Positions 11,767 to 23,914 are shown, counted from the first letter of the stretch. The stretch: DNA of 64,000 nt from Vigna angularis (GCF_016808095.1 NC_068972.1:22622289-22686288); one strand, 5' to 3'. Made by a program: numbers and translations. The notes: a model not told the origin generated them from the sequence alone.

Positions 11767-13012
11767 TGCTTAAACGATTAAATCTTGCTTCAGCAATAGA
11801 ATATTTTAAAAAAATTTAGTTATTCTGAATGCGCATTAAATGCACGTTTCAAAATAATAAAAGTGATAAGAAAAAGAATATATCTATCGACATGAATATA
11901 TACTCTATTATGTGCAAATTACCTATGTCAAGCATCCACCTGCTTTATCATATATAAGTCAAAAGTAGACGCTAGAGACAGAAGATATTCACGGAATGTT
12001 CTCTCTATCAAAAGTTACATCAAAGAGTTCATACAATCTACTTTTGATAAAGTACTGAAAAAGCATATCTACTCAGACAAGTTGATTTTAACCTACGGCT
12101 GCTACCTACAAAAACGTTAAGAAGATCCGAAGATCGAAACAAGTACTATCTAACGGACATTTTCTTGAAGCCTATAAATTGAAGATCCTTGAAGAGAAGA
12201 GCAAGAGAATAAGCACACAAAAACGAATAAAATCATTTGAGAAGAAAAACAAGCTCAAAAGAAAGGAAAATACTCTCAAGCTTCATAGAATCATAAGCTT
12301 ACAATTGTAAGAAGAGAGAAAACTCTAAGAGTCTGTTAAATTGAATTGTATTGTAAACACATGCTTTCTGTGAGAGTAATCGTCTAAGGACTTGTAAGCG
12401 ATCTGATTGATTGCATATTATGAAGATAATACAAACACTTAACACTTAACTCGATGGAGTTAAACAGTAGCTAGATGAGTTTGTCTAGTGGAAATCAGGA
12501 GTGGGTGAAACTCAACTAGACATTGTATCAAGAAGATACCGGATTGTCTAGGGATACTAGGAGTGATGAAGAATATTGCACAACCAAGAGTGAATGATAC
12601 TCGGTTCTAGTCTGAGTAAGGGGGTTATTGGGATTGACTAGGATACCAAGAGTGGTGTGAATACTCAGTTTTAATCTTGTTGAAGATTATAATGAAACCC
12701 TCTTAGAGGTCTTAGAGGAGAGCTACACGTAGTTCAATGGAATGAACCAATATAAAATAACTATGTGTTATTACTCAGTCTTGCTATGTTTTTCTTACAA
12801 ACTCTGCAGTTGCTTATTATCTCAATTGTTTATAAGAGCTCTTGTCACTAAACACTATTCTTATTAAGAGTTATCTTTCTGAAAACACTACAACGTATTT
12901 AAGTAGACGATTGAAAAATATTTATTTCAGAACTTGTTGTTAGAACAGAACTCTCTAACTCAAGTGTTTAACAACTTTAAATAGTTTAATCCTTAACAAG
13001 GTTGTTAAAGCA
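11767..13012. mobile_element. Candidate solo LTR or LTR remnant
   Basis: The stretch is non-coding but unlike its AT-rich surroundings. It opens tgctta and closes aaagca, giving a TG...CA pair with a 5-bp inverted end (TGCTT/AAGCA). It holds TATA-like sites at about 11953 and 12172 followed by purine-rich leader sequence. Direct target-site duplication was not found (tagaa versus ccctt). A solo LTR of a copia/Sirevirus type is plausible, but the assignment rests on general character. Confidence 0.35.
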
Positions 13013-14515
13013 CCCTTTTGACGAAAAGTTTTCTTATAACACTATATCAATCTCTTCTAGTATTTTTCATGTATTTCACTTTATATACCCTTGTGTTTTT
13101 TTGTTTGTTTTTGCTATTTCTTCATCTTCTTCCCCAGTTCAAAGCTTCTAAGCTTCTCCCCTTCTTCAAACTTTTCCTTCACCATCATCAAAACCGGAAT
13201 GGAATGGCCAATCCGAAAGAAGGAAATGTAAACTTATTGTTTTTAATATATTTTTTGAAGGGTAAAATGGGGATACAACATTTTATAGGGTTATAGGAAG
13301 AAAAAAAGGATGCAAGAACATCGAAGTAAGTTGGAATCCGCTAACTCTAACCTAATAACACTTTTAATATTTTATTAAAGAAATAATGAATTAACAAATG
13401 ATTAGTTTGCGCATCAAAATTTCCATTTTTCGAATTACCAATTTCATCATATCACAAGTCAAATTTTTCATAGTCAACAACACATGCAAAAATCAAAAGT
13501 TTATCATGTTATAAACATCTATCAAACTTAAACACTTAACCTTATTCTCAAAGTTTGAATCATTTAAAAGAATATATTTTATTATAACATTAGTAGTATT
13601 AGATTTAGGTGTGAACTTAAATATCTAAAATAAAATAATTGTAATCATTCACTAAGGATTTGAAAGAACATTTAGTATCATAAATAACTCCAAGTTTATG
13701 TGAGCAAAAATATTTAAGCAAAATATCTATAATTATCTACTAAATTTTAAAGTAAAGTTTGTCACAAGTAGATTTACTATAAAACTTCCAATTCTCACAA
13801 TTTATATATCAAATAATGGTTGAGTGATTCAGTGAAGTGATAAATAACCTTTTAAACTTAATTAAAAGACAGATTTAATAATTAAAAATAAAAAAATTAT
13901 ATGAAATATGAAAAGGAATATAAGTTAAATGACTTTCTCATAAATATGTTCAAATTTAAAATTTCAATATGTACAAAAGGTTCGGTTGGTAATCAAGAAT
14001 CTATTTTTATTAATAGCAAAAAAAAATTCTAATAAATTAATTAAAAATTTACTTTAATTAATTTGAAATCATAAATAATAATTAATTGAATAATAATATA
14101 TATATATATATATAGATTACGGGAGAGTCTATTTTAAAAAAGCAGTTAAATTATCTCTTTTACTAAATTTATTTAAAGTCTTTTATTAATTTATTTATTT
14201 TTTATTGTTATCAAATTTACATTTATTATCTTAAATATTAATGTAGACTTTCACTATTTGCATGTTTTATTAATCTTTCGTATAGAATTATATAAGAATA
14301 AATTAAAAATCAATTCTCTATTTGGTGTTGTTAATTTAATTTTATTTATTTGGTGTTGTTAATTTAATTTTATTTATTTTTTTAATTACTAACTTGACAA
14401 TATTGAAATTGTTTATGTTAAAAATATCATTTGATATCATCAACAACAACGTACCAAATACCATATAAAAAAAATAAAGAAATAAAATAATTTAGGGAAT
14501 CAATGTGTATTTATA
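13013..14515. other. AT-rich intergenic region, no gene seen
   Basis: Runs of A/T, a short TA run near 14094-14114 and a short duplicated phrase (tatttggtgttgttaattta) near 14320-14370 are the only structures noticed. Confidence 0.5.
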
Positions 14516-14760
14516 TTATAAATGGCCCAGTACTGTACACTTAAACGTGCGGCCCAACCCATATTGGCCCGATAATGGCAAAGGGCGTAGTGAGCCAAAG
14601 TGGCACACACACACCGAGAATCTAGCGTGAGAGGAGAGAGAACAGAGCCTCGAGAAGCTTCTCCTCAGGCGATGCAGAGACAGCGACGTCGGGGGCTGTC
14701 TGGCGACGGGGGAGAGGGCTGTTGGTAGTGACGAAGAAGGCAAAGATGGAGAGGACAGTG
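14516..14760. other. GC-rich island of unknown nature
   Basis: About 245 bp of markedly higher GC content stand out in flanks that are mostly A/T. It contains ggcccaaccc-like words, a CA run (cacacacaca) and a purine-rich stretch with gagagagg repeats. Short frames exist on both strands but none is recognisable. It could be a first exon and leader of a decayed gene or a piece of an LTR. Confidence 0.35.
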
Positions 14761-16330
14761 AGAGAGGTAAAAAAAACTCTGTCTTTTCTTATTATGAAGA
14801 ATCTGAATATTACAATTTGTGATTACTTGCTTGAACGGAAAAAGAGAAGTCCTATTTATAGAGTTTTTGTAAGAGTAAAACAGAACTACCTAATAACCGT
14901 AAAACACAGTAGTATACTGTCTTTTTGACAGTAAGAGATATTTATTCCCAATAATTTACATAAAATAAAAGACTATATATAATAGAAACATAAAAATAAG
15001 TTATATAGAAAAACAAAATAAATTGTTATTTAAAATTTATAATATCTAATTATATTTGATGTAATTAATATATACTCATTAAATTTTTAATGAAGAAAAA
15101 ATTCAATAAGTCATAAATTTGAAATAAATGCATAAATAATCTACCTTTTTGACCTCTCTTGCTCTACTTCTAAAATAGAATATAAAAGTTGAATAGACTT
15201 AGGAAAATTCTAATTTTATCTAAAGAGGACTAATTGAAAAACCAAACATACCTCTAAAATCCCAAACTAACCTATATGAATTTATTGAGCTCATATTTCA
15301 TATATGAAAACTTAAAATATTACGTAGACAAATTTCATTAAAAAAAGAACAAAAGTGAGATTTAGAAAGAAAAGAAAAACTACTCTAAACAAAATACAAA
15401 TATATGATATTGTCATAAACTTTGTTGTCTCTCAAATGAGGAGAAGTTTCACGATTTTTAAAAAAACAAAGCATATAAATTGTAAAGGAAGAAAGTTTAG
15501 AAAATCCTTCTTTGATTTTTCAAATTGTTCCTTAATCTCTAAAAGATGCTAAAAGATGGTGAGGAAAATATTTAGAGATAGATAAAAGAATAAAGTTTAA
15601 GTGTTCTATTTTTTTTTTGGAAGAAAACTTATTTTAAATGTAACTTGACTTTTTTAGAATTAAAAAATAAAATTCACTGTATAATATTATGTCTTCTAAG
15701 GTTGTTTCTGATTTTTTTTTATAATACGTATAAACTTTTTATGTTTAAAGTTATTTAGCTTGTTTGGAAAGAAGTTTACTATGTATTTATAGGTATAAAC
15801 TTATGAAATTTTTATAATAGGTATGATATAGTATTTTTTGTGCTTGAGTTTAGTTTGGTACTTATGATTTTTATCATTTTTTATTATAATATTTTTCATG
15901 TTATGAAAAATTATTAATGTGCTTTGATATGTGAGCCTAACATAGATGTTTAAATGCCTAACATGAGTTTTATAAAAAAAAAATTAGAAAAATCAATAAA
16001 ATTTTAAATTGTTAAAATTTTAATTTATACATTAAATGTAACTTATAATTTGAATATTTTAATCTTTTAAAGAAGCATACTTACTAAAACAATGAAAATT
16101 AGGTCTAGAAATATATAATGGGTAATTTATCTAAGGATAAGTTCATAAATAATGTTACTTACTATAATTTTACCTACAAATTTCTATTTGTAGATAATAC
16201 TATATTACTAATGGATTTTTTTGGTTTATCTACATATTTGTGCAATAGGAAATGAGTTTTTTTGTTGTCAATAATCTTTATAGAGGATCTCTTTACTAAT
16301 GAATTTTTATCTGTGAATAATTTGTTAGTA
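14761..16330. other. AT-rich intergenic region, no gene seen
   Basis: No coding signal, repeat boundary or RNA gene is recognisable in this stretch. Confidence 0.5.
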
Positions 16331-16339
16331 AACATGATT

Positions 16340-17410
16340 TATTAATGTAAGATAAGAAAGGTCTTATATCTCAAGATAAGACGGGTGAATTTGATTAGCC
16401 TTTTAAAAGGATTTTTTTCAAAATCTTTATAACTTCTTTGACTTTCTTGAAATCAATAAAGAAGAAGTAATGAATAAACAAGAGAGAAATGATAGAGAAA
16501 GATCAACACAGATAATCTATACTGGTTCGACTATCACAAGCCTACGTTCAATCTTCTTTAAACAACCTGAGTTGAAGGGAATTCACTATAATTGATTGAG
16601 TTTACATAAATACAAAGATACCTCTCTCAATGCACTCCTCTCACTAGTCAAAATCAATATAGCAACCCAAGAGATGAACAATCCTCAATCTCTTATAATA
16701 CAAGAGCACTCACAACCATTAACCCCTGGCAAACCCGCATAGGAAAACAATGCAAAGATTGTCTATGAACAACCTGATCTCTGAGTCACACTCCTCTAGT
16801 GCAGATCAAATCAGAACAACTTTAGCACAAACTATTGATGAATCTTGATGGGTAATCAACCAATGTAGCATAAATTCTTCAAGAACTCTTCTTGAAAGCA
16901 TCTGTAATCATAACTCAATGACAATGTTAATATTTCAAGTCACATATATATGAGATTTTCAAATTTTGTCGCATTATAATCGATTATGTTAATTGTATAA
17001 TCAATTATGTTTTTTCTCTGTTTTAACATATTATTCTATGTGTATATTTGATTATTTAAACACTTAAGCCTATTAATGATTCATTTAACAATCTTAATAT
17101 ATTAGGCTATTTATATAATGTATTAGACTATTTTTCTATTTTAATCGATTAACAAACTTATGTAATCAATTATTTTTACACTTGTCTATATTATTCATCC
17201 ATTAGTCATCTTTAATAGATTATATATCTCACTTATATAACAAACTATGCATTTTCTCTGTTTTTATCAGTTATATACCTTGTATAATCGATTACTACAG
17301 CGCAGTTTTTCCCTGTTAAGCTTTCTAAGTGATCTGGTTAAATCTAGCATATTATATACCTTGTTTAATCGATTAGTAAAAATAAGATTATTAATCTGTT
17401 TTAAGTATGA
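16340..17410. repeat. Retroelement-like non-coding sequence with TAATCGATTA-type palindromes
   Basis: From about 16960 the motif taatcgatta or one-base variants recurs at least six times, near 16977, 17010, 17140, 17165, 17286 and 17367. Copies are often paired about 25-30 bp apart. Such motif pairs are common in LTR and UTR sequence of Phaseoleae retrotransposons. No LTR ends or PBS were found, so class is unresolved. Confidence 0.4.
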
Positions 17411-18137
17411 TTCATTCATCAATAATGAATTCACATATCAAACACAAACATGATCAATATAAAACATTTGTTATGTCATTTGTTGTGTAAGAAACCATTA
17501 AATCATTCTATTGTTCATCATTAAAAATAAAGATATAAAAAGGTAAGTTTAGCTCCCTCTATCAATAATTGATAAATAATGATAGTGGGTAATATGTGAT
17601 TTTATTATAATTTGAAATAAAGTTATGATTTATGTATTATTGCATAAAATAGTAAAAATAAGGTAAAAGGTCATTTAAAAGAATTAAATGATCAATGAGA
17701 AAATAGTATAAACTTATTGATTATGTAATCCCGTTTGTAGTAAGGTTTAAACCAAATATAACTCTTTACAACGTTAACAACATAACATGAATATAAGAAT
17801 GTAAAGAAATTATGTATGTCAAATCATCGTTTTTCAATTTTTTATAGAAAATAGATACTTTGACCCACACAAATATTTTTATATTCATTTAATATTATCC
17901 TTTCTTACTATAATATAATATTATATTATATGTTAAATAAATATAAAAGTCTAATATCCTATCATTACTATTATTTTATATATGGAAATGGGGTTTGACA
18001 ATACACTTGACCATTATTATAATAATATAATATCATAAGTTGATATTTAAAATTAAAACATATAAGAAAATAAAAAATATTAATATTTTAAGTTATAAAG
18101 TGGATGTATATAACTTTTAACGGTCTAAGGTATCACA
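17411..18137. other. AT-rich intergenic region, no gene seen
   Basis: No gene, RNA or element boundary was recognised up to the hAT-like element that starts at 18146. Confidence 0.5.
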
Positions 18138-18145
18138 CTAGATAA

Positions 18146-18871
18146 TGCTGTGTTCGTTTCTGCGTATTTACTGTTATAAGGAAAGGAATTGCGAGTGATT
18201 ATATGTTCGTATTTAATGATTTACGGGCGATGATTTGCGGGATAGGTAAAATATTTATCTTCGCTATTGAGAGAGGATTTGCGAGTGAAGTATATCGATA
18301 TAGACACTTTTACAAAATTGTCCATATATTATTTTAAATTGCAGGTGCATGAATTTGTAATATTGGTTCTATGGGTTGGAACAAAAGATTCTATTGTTTG
18401 GTGAACAAATTTTATGGTATGCATATTTTACCTATTTTGGAAGATGCATATAATTATTATTATTTTTTTAAGTTGTGTGATGTAGTTCATTAACATTTTT
18501 TCTTTTTTTTCTTTAAATTTAATTTAAACTAATTAAATATATATTTTACAATATATATCTATATATAATAAAAATAATATTATTATTAAATAATAATAAT
18601 AATAATAATAACATATTACTTTTAAATATCATTTTATATTACTATTATTATTAAGGACAATTTGGTAATTCTAATTTTTTATTTATTAAAACATTTTTTT
18701 TATCTATCATATCAATCAAATCATATACTAATTTTCATAAACTTTACTTCCAAACTCACTCTCATTTATCTCCAAATCCACTCAAACAAACAACACTTAT
18801 TTCACCCTCAAATCCCTTCAAATTCATCCACTCACTCTCCCCCAATTCCTCTCCCCCAAGTGAACACACCC
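18146..18871. mobile_element. Candidate hAT-like non-autonomous element (MITE)
   Basis: The left end contains tgctgtgttcg and the right end is its approximate inverse, cgtgtt-type reading on the minus strand (gaacacaccc on the plus strand); TGTGTTC is shared. Flanking 8-mers ctagataa (18138-18145) and ttagagaa (18872-18879) match at six of eight positions, as expected for an aged 8-bp hAT duplication. There is no transposase; the interior is AT-rich. Ends are short and diverged, hence modest confidence. Confidence 0.4.
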
Positions 18872-18885
18872 TTAGAGAAGTTCTC

Positions 18886-19638
18886 CTATACTTCCGAAAG
18901 TTCATCATAATAATACTAAAAATACTCTTGTCAGTATTCGAAAATCGGTTAAGAAATTTACTTAACTGGGTTCAAATTACGACGTTTGAATTACGGTTAA
19001 AAAATTTACTTAATCCACTTTCGAATATTGATTAAGGATTTCTTTTTAACTTTTGTTTTCATTTATTATTAATAATAAAAAAACATATTAAAAATTTAAT
19101 ATTTGAAATTAAAAAGTTAAATTTAAAAATTATTTATTTAAAATTCACAATTAAAAATTATTTTTTTAATATAATAAATATTTAATTAATTTAAAAAAAA
19201 ATTAAAAAAAACATGTTAACCGTATTTGAAAATACGGTTAACATTTTTCCAATTACGGTTTCAATTATAAAAGTGTTAACCCAATTTCCAAATACGGTTA
19301 ACATATATTTTTTTCAAGTTTTTTGTTTTTAAATTAATTAAATATTTATTATATTAAAAAATAATTTTAATTATAAAATTTAAATAAATAATTTTTAAAT
19401 TTAGTTTTCCAATTTAAAATATTAAATTTTTAATATTTTTAATGTTTTTAATGTTTTTTATTATTTTTAATAAATAAAAGCAAAAGAAAAAAATTCTTAA
19501 CCGGTGTTCAAAAATTAGTTAAATAAATTTTTTAATCGTAATTCGAATGTTGATTAAGTAAAATTTTTAACCGGTTTTCGAATACCACAAGAGTATTTTT
19601 AGTATTATGAAGGTGTAAATGAACTTTTGGAGGTGCAG
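18886..19638. mobile_element. Foldback (hairpin) element with about 350-bp inverted arms
   Basis: The left arm (about 18886-19235) and right arm (about 19255-19638) are reverse complements over nearly their full length. Outer parts share aatactaaaaatactcttg (left) with its complement near 19590-19605. Inner parts share aaatacggttaacat and its complement. Words such as cggttaa and tacggttaac recur through both arms. No ORF is present. The layout fits a Mutator-like or other foldback MITE; no target-site duplication was set. It abuts the hAT-like element on its left. Confidence 0.7.
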
Positions 19639-20690
19639 ATAAAACACTCGGTAAATTAACTATATTAACACCTCACTATTAAAAAGTTGGACTGCAACGT
19701 TTTGATATTACCGTTTTCTTAAACTCCCATTTCAAATTATAAATATTATTATTTTATTTTAAAACTTTTGTTTTTATTTATTAAATATAATATTTTAAAT
19801 ATAATATTTTATGATTAAAAGAAGTTGCAAAGTGAAAATAAAATAAAAATTAAGTATCAAAATATAATTATTTTTTAAAATTTAGTTAATAAATTCAAAA
19901 CTTGTGAGTGTCGAGAACTATGGATCCGTGTTAACATCAAGGCTTTTGCATCAAACTAGACATATTTGCCTAGCATATTACGTAAATGGATAATTTTTAA
20001 TTAAATATGAAGTCGTGGGGCCAAAACGACTATTAATAATCGATTTGATTACAATTGGGTAAACTGCCAAATAATTTTCATAAACCAACCAAAATACACT
20101 AGTAATAGATTACAACAAGCTTGTAATCGTTTATGAGGGTGGTTCTTCCACACTTAAAACACTAGTAATCGATTACAGAAGTGTAGTAATAGATTATCAG
20201 TATCATTTTTGTCTACTACACTGAACTCGTGCAGGGGAATCACGATTTCAACATTGTGTAATCGATTACAGGATCTTGTAATTGGTTACAGGACCCAGAA
20301 GTCGTTTTTGAGGTTCACGACTGGTCAAATGAACAGTGTGAAGTCGTGCAGGGGGCACAACTTCTTCATTTGAAGTCATTTTGGCCTCACACGACTTCTC
20401 CATTTTAGTATTTTGAATTGAATTTGTCTATTCTCGTAATAATATATGATATATTTTTGTCATTTTTGGTAACAAAGCCTAACATCGAAGAAGTCAATGA
20501 TTATATAGCTTTGCGAGTATAAACAAAAACACTTGCTACATGCACATCTAGCAAAAAATGTGAATGAAAACGGAAAATGTTTTCTAGCAGCAGTTGAGCT
20601 GGGGGAAAATGTAGAAATTCTATCAAGATATTAAATTAAAATTAATAAATATTTTAGTCATGGACATATGTATAATCTCCAGTCCAACAA
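19639..20690. repeat. Intergenic sequence with TAATCGATTA-type palindrome pairs
   Basis: Between about 20098 and 20290 three pairs of the motif occur (agtaatagattaca/gtaatcgttta, gtaatcgattacag/gtaatagatta, gtaatcgattacag/gtaattggttacag). They are followed by repeated tcacgac and gtcgtg words to about 20400. The rest is AT-rich. It is probably a retrotransposon remnant; no coding sequence is seen. Confidence 0.4.
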
Positions 20691-20910
20691 CTATGTATAT
20701 CTATACTCATAGTTCTTGTTTTTCTGGATCATGTCCCTTGCATTCAAAGCAGCTGTCTTAAGCTTTTCTTCCACACCAAACTGCAAAAACACATTGTATG
20801 TTTAATCATATCTCATGCTTAAAACAAAACATACAAAGAAGATTTTGCAAATGGTATAATTGGAACTTTACCTGTTGTTTGAATTTCTTCCTTTCTTCAG
20901 TCCTTCTCAT
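20691..20910 (-). CDS. Candidate spliced micro-gene, unknown protein
   Basis: I do not recognise this protein. On the minus strand a frame starting at ATG 20910 runs to a donor cag|gtaaag at 20872/20871. After a 91-nt intron it resumes at acceptor ttttgcag|ttt (20780), ending at TAG 20691. That gives 42 residues, basic then mixed (RRTEERKKFKQQ joined to FGVEEKLKTAALNARDMIQK), ending NYEYRYT, likely one amphipathic helix. A longer model is possible. It starts at ATG 21060, which overlaps the GATL stop, uses donor gaag|gtagga at 21030 and acceptor gtgag|gg at 20918, and gives 55 residues in an unbroken frame. The second exon looks coding (balanced codons, consensus splice sites). Alternatives are 3' UTR introns of the GATL transcript, or the last exons of a larger decayed gene. 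Confidence 0.35.
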
Positions 20911-21056
20911 TAACCTCCCTCACTGGGATTTTTCATTTTCCAAGGCTTTCAATATGTAATATATGATATAGTGTATATATGAGCAATGTTCATGTGATGA
21001 AAAATATTGAAAGCAGTAATTTGTCCTACCTTCCCCCAAGAAGTTGATCATGATTT

Positions 21057-22418
21057 TCATTCAAAAGCATGAGTATTGGGACGATAGAGATCATAGGGTT
21101 CCCAGAGATGATCAACAAAGCAAGGCCTTCTGGAGTCCAACCTCAACCATGGCTTCCCTTTGCCACTCCAATGGAGCAAACTGATAGGCCCAGGATGAAG
21201 ACTCCTGCACCTGCCTTCAAGGTTATCACCTCCCAACCCATGCTGATTCCACCTGTGGTTCACACTCTTCAACTCCCCAGCCAGAACCAGAAGAAAAGGA
21301 GGCAAAGAACCCAAGTGGTAGATCCTCTTCTGCTTCTGCACCATCATCCATGCCTCCATCTTCTCCCTGTACTTCCCCTCCCTCCATTTCTCCACGTCCA
21401 TCACCATCACCCCCGTGTTGAAATAGCAGGGCTTCCTTCCCTCGAACGTCCTACTTAACTCCTTGTCGTTCCAGAACAAGTCCGTGAAATACACCATGAA
21501 ATTCGCTTGGCAATACTCCGGCGCCGCCAGTACCTTCCCCTCCAACTCAACCTCCCACAGCTTTGCAATGTCATCCACAACCACGATATCAGAGTCCAGG
21601 TATATCACGCGTTTCACGTAACCTGCAAGTAATAAGGCTCGTCATAATATATATGATCAGATAAACTTCTCATAAATCACTTTTACAGGATCAAAATAAG
21701 AAAAACACATGAATTGTGTTAGACTATAATCTGATGAGTTTTCACGTGAAAATCCAAGACGGATCTATGTTACGTGATGCCCAACTTATTGGATTACATG
21801 AATTTGTTTGTAAGATAAAACTAGTTTATGTTTAAAATGTCGAGAATTTGATTTGTTTTTTCATCTGTAAAAGTTTGGTATTTACGAAAAACATAGTTGT
21901 GGTTAGTTATTATGCGAAGAAGAAGCTAAAGTAAGGCTACCTGGGAGAATGTCGGAGAGGTAGATTCGTGCGTAGTTGAGAGGCTGGTCAAGGGCTTGGC
22001 GAATGGATTTGGAGATTTTTCCACGTACCCTATTGGAGTCGAAGCGATAAGTTTTGAACCTGAGGTAAGGAAAGGTGGTCTTGATGGTGGTGAAGACCTG
22101 GTGCTCGAACCTTGCCCAGAGGAAATGGAACTCCAAGTTTTCTGGACACGTGGAGTGCTGGAGAATGGAGAGGACCGCGGCCATGGTTCCTCTGAGGTAG
22201 TTTGAGTCCAACGTCATGGAAATGTGGATGCTGTCATTGTTGCATGTGTTTCCGTTGCGGAATGCAGGGGCTTCTCGGAAGGTGGGGAAGTCGGGGACCG
22301 GTTTTCGCACGACTTCGTGTTGAATGGTGGCGGCGAAAGAGGTGGTGGTGGCGGTGGCGATGAGGAGGAGGAGGAGATAAGACAGGAGGCGTAATGGGGA
22401 GGGAAGAGGAAAGGCCAT
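21057..22418 (-). CDS. Galacturonosyltransferase-like protein (GT8 family, GATL), two exons
   Basis: Exon 1 is 21941-22418 and exon 2 is 21057-21622, joined by a 318-nt intron (ccag|gtagcc donor, cttgcag|gt acceptor). Phase matches and gives 347 residues, normal for GATL proteins (about 340-390). An N-terminal signal anchor (residues about 10-24) predicts a type II Golgi or secretory protein. GT8 features in order: [19 protein letters not shown] near 63-81, DSD metal/nucleotide-sugar motif at 169-171 within [44 protein letters not shown] at 285-292, and HWSGKGKPW at 310-318. The C-terminus ends [16 protein letters not shown]. Family members act in pectin or xylan synthesis in the Golgi; the exact substrate is not deducible. 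If the intron is retained, translation ends about a dozen residues into it. Most Arabidopsis GATL genes are, to my knowledge, intronless, which makes this intron notable. Confidence 0.92.
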
Positions 22419-23657
22419 ATCCTCCTCCTGTCTTTTAATGTTATGGTGTGGAAGTCAAGGTGGCAAAGGAGGTGAAAGTGTTGGAGCCATGTTGTTTATG
22501 AAAGTTTTTTTCTTTGAAGGAATGGTTGAGGGGGACAAAGGTGGTCGGTGGGATTGTAAGGAAGAGAACGATCCTCGGAGTATGAGGTAATGAAGCCCTT
22601 CTTTAGCCATGGTTCTGATATTTTGTTGCATTTTCGTGCTGTCCCTATATCTTTTCTACCCTAAATATTCTCTTTTTTAGCTTTGTTTTTTGGGTTTTTT
22701 TAAGACTTTTCTATGATGGATGGGATAATGGTGTAAAATGGTTTTTCTTTAACATCTTAATTACATGTTTTAATCTTATTTTCAAGGAACAATATATATG
22801 TCTTTGTTCACTTTGATTTCGATCGATAAGTGCTCATGGTTTGTGATAAGCCAATTTTCTTTCTTAACTAAACAACAATGTGTAAAAATAGATAAGTTAA
22901 TTGATTTTATGATCTTTCTAAAATTGTTATTAATGGTTCAATTGTTTTTATTAGTTTATGGTAAGAAATCACTATATATGACGTTATTTATAAAATTAAT
23001 GTTGCTCATTATATTATACTTAAAATATTTTAACTAATCATTAACCATCGATGTATGTCACTCTTAAAAATGTGAGAGAAAATTTAAAATTTGTAAGTAA
23101 ATTACTTTTTGTCTCTTCTCATTGAAGACGCAGGAGTGCAAAACGGGGGAAATAGTATTTACCAAAAAACATTTTTGTTGCAAACCAATTTACAAAAATA
23201 AGTGATTTGCATGGAAATTTCCACTACGCCAGTATTTTTTTTTTCTAATGTGGAGTAATTAGTTTTTGAAATTATGAAAATGATACAACTTTTTAAAAAA
23301 TTTTGAAACTGGACAAGTCGTGTAATGTTGACAAGACTTAAAAAAGAAGTCAATTTTGGAATGATTTTGTTATATTTCATTTAAAGCTATGTCATGATGA
23401 TACTTCAAGTCAAATTTAATAAAATCGTGTTGACACAATTTCTTCCTTACGAAATCATGTTAATATGATCCGATTTGTTTCAAATTTTTAAAAAGTTACA
23501 CAATTTTCATAATTTGAGAAGTAAATTATATTATATTGATAAATATATGATGATACATAAGGTCATTGTAGAAAACGCATTTGAAATTCTCTACTAAACT
23601 TCATATTCAATATTGAAGAAAAATAAAATCTGAATTATTTGCACAACTATAGACTTC
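22419..23657. other. GATL upstream region and intergenic sequence
   Basis: The first 250 bp are the likely GATL leader and promoter, with purine/pyrimidine-biased tracts but no clear TATA box. The rest is AT-rich with no supported gene. Words such as gaaatcatgttaatatgatc near 23450 suggest old repeat DNA. Confidence 0.45.
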
Positions 23658-23662
23658 GGTTT

Positions 23663-23781
23663 TGTTGAAAGTCCTACATCAACTAGAGATAAGGCCAATT
23701 TATAATATATAAGAGAATGCAAACCTCATTTTACAAGTCGGTTTTGTGGAGTCGAGTTAGGCTAAAGTTCATTTCTTAACA
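23663..23781 (+). repeat. TRIM left LTR (119 bp)
   Basis: Starts tgttgaaagtcctacatc and ends cttaaca. It is more diverged from the common legume form (agtcccac) than the right copy. Confidence 0.9.
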
Positions 23782-23914
23782 TGGTATCAGAGCCAGATTA
23801 GAGCATATCCTAGTGATATTGTTGTTTGTTGGACATATTGTTTTACTCGTTATCGGACTAACCATTAATGTCTAGTCTCACACTCAAAATATATACCTCA
23901 GTGTGAGTAGGGTG

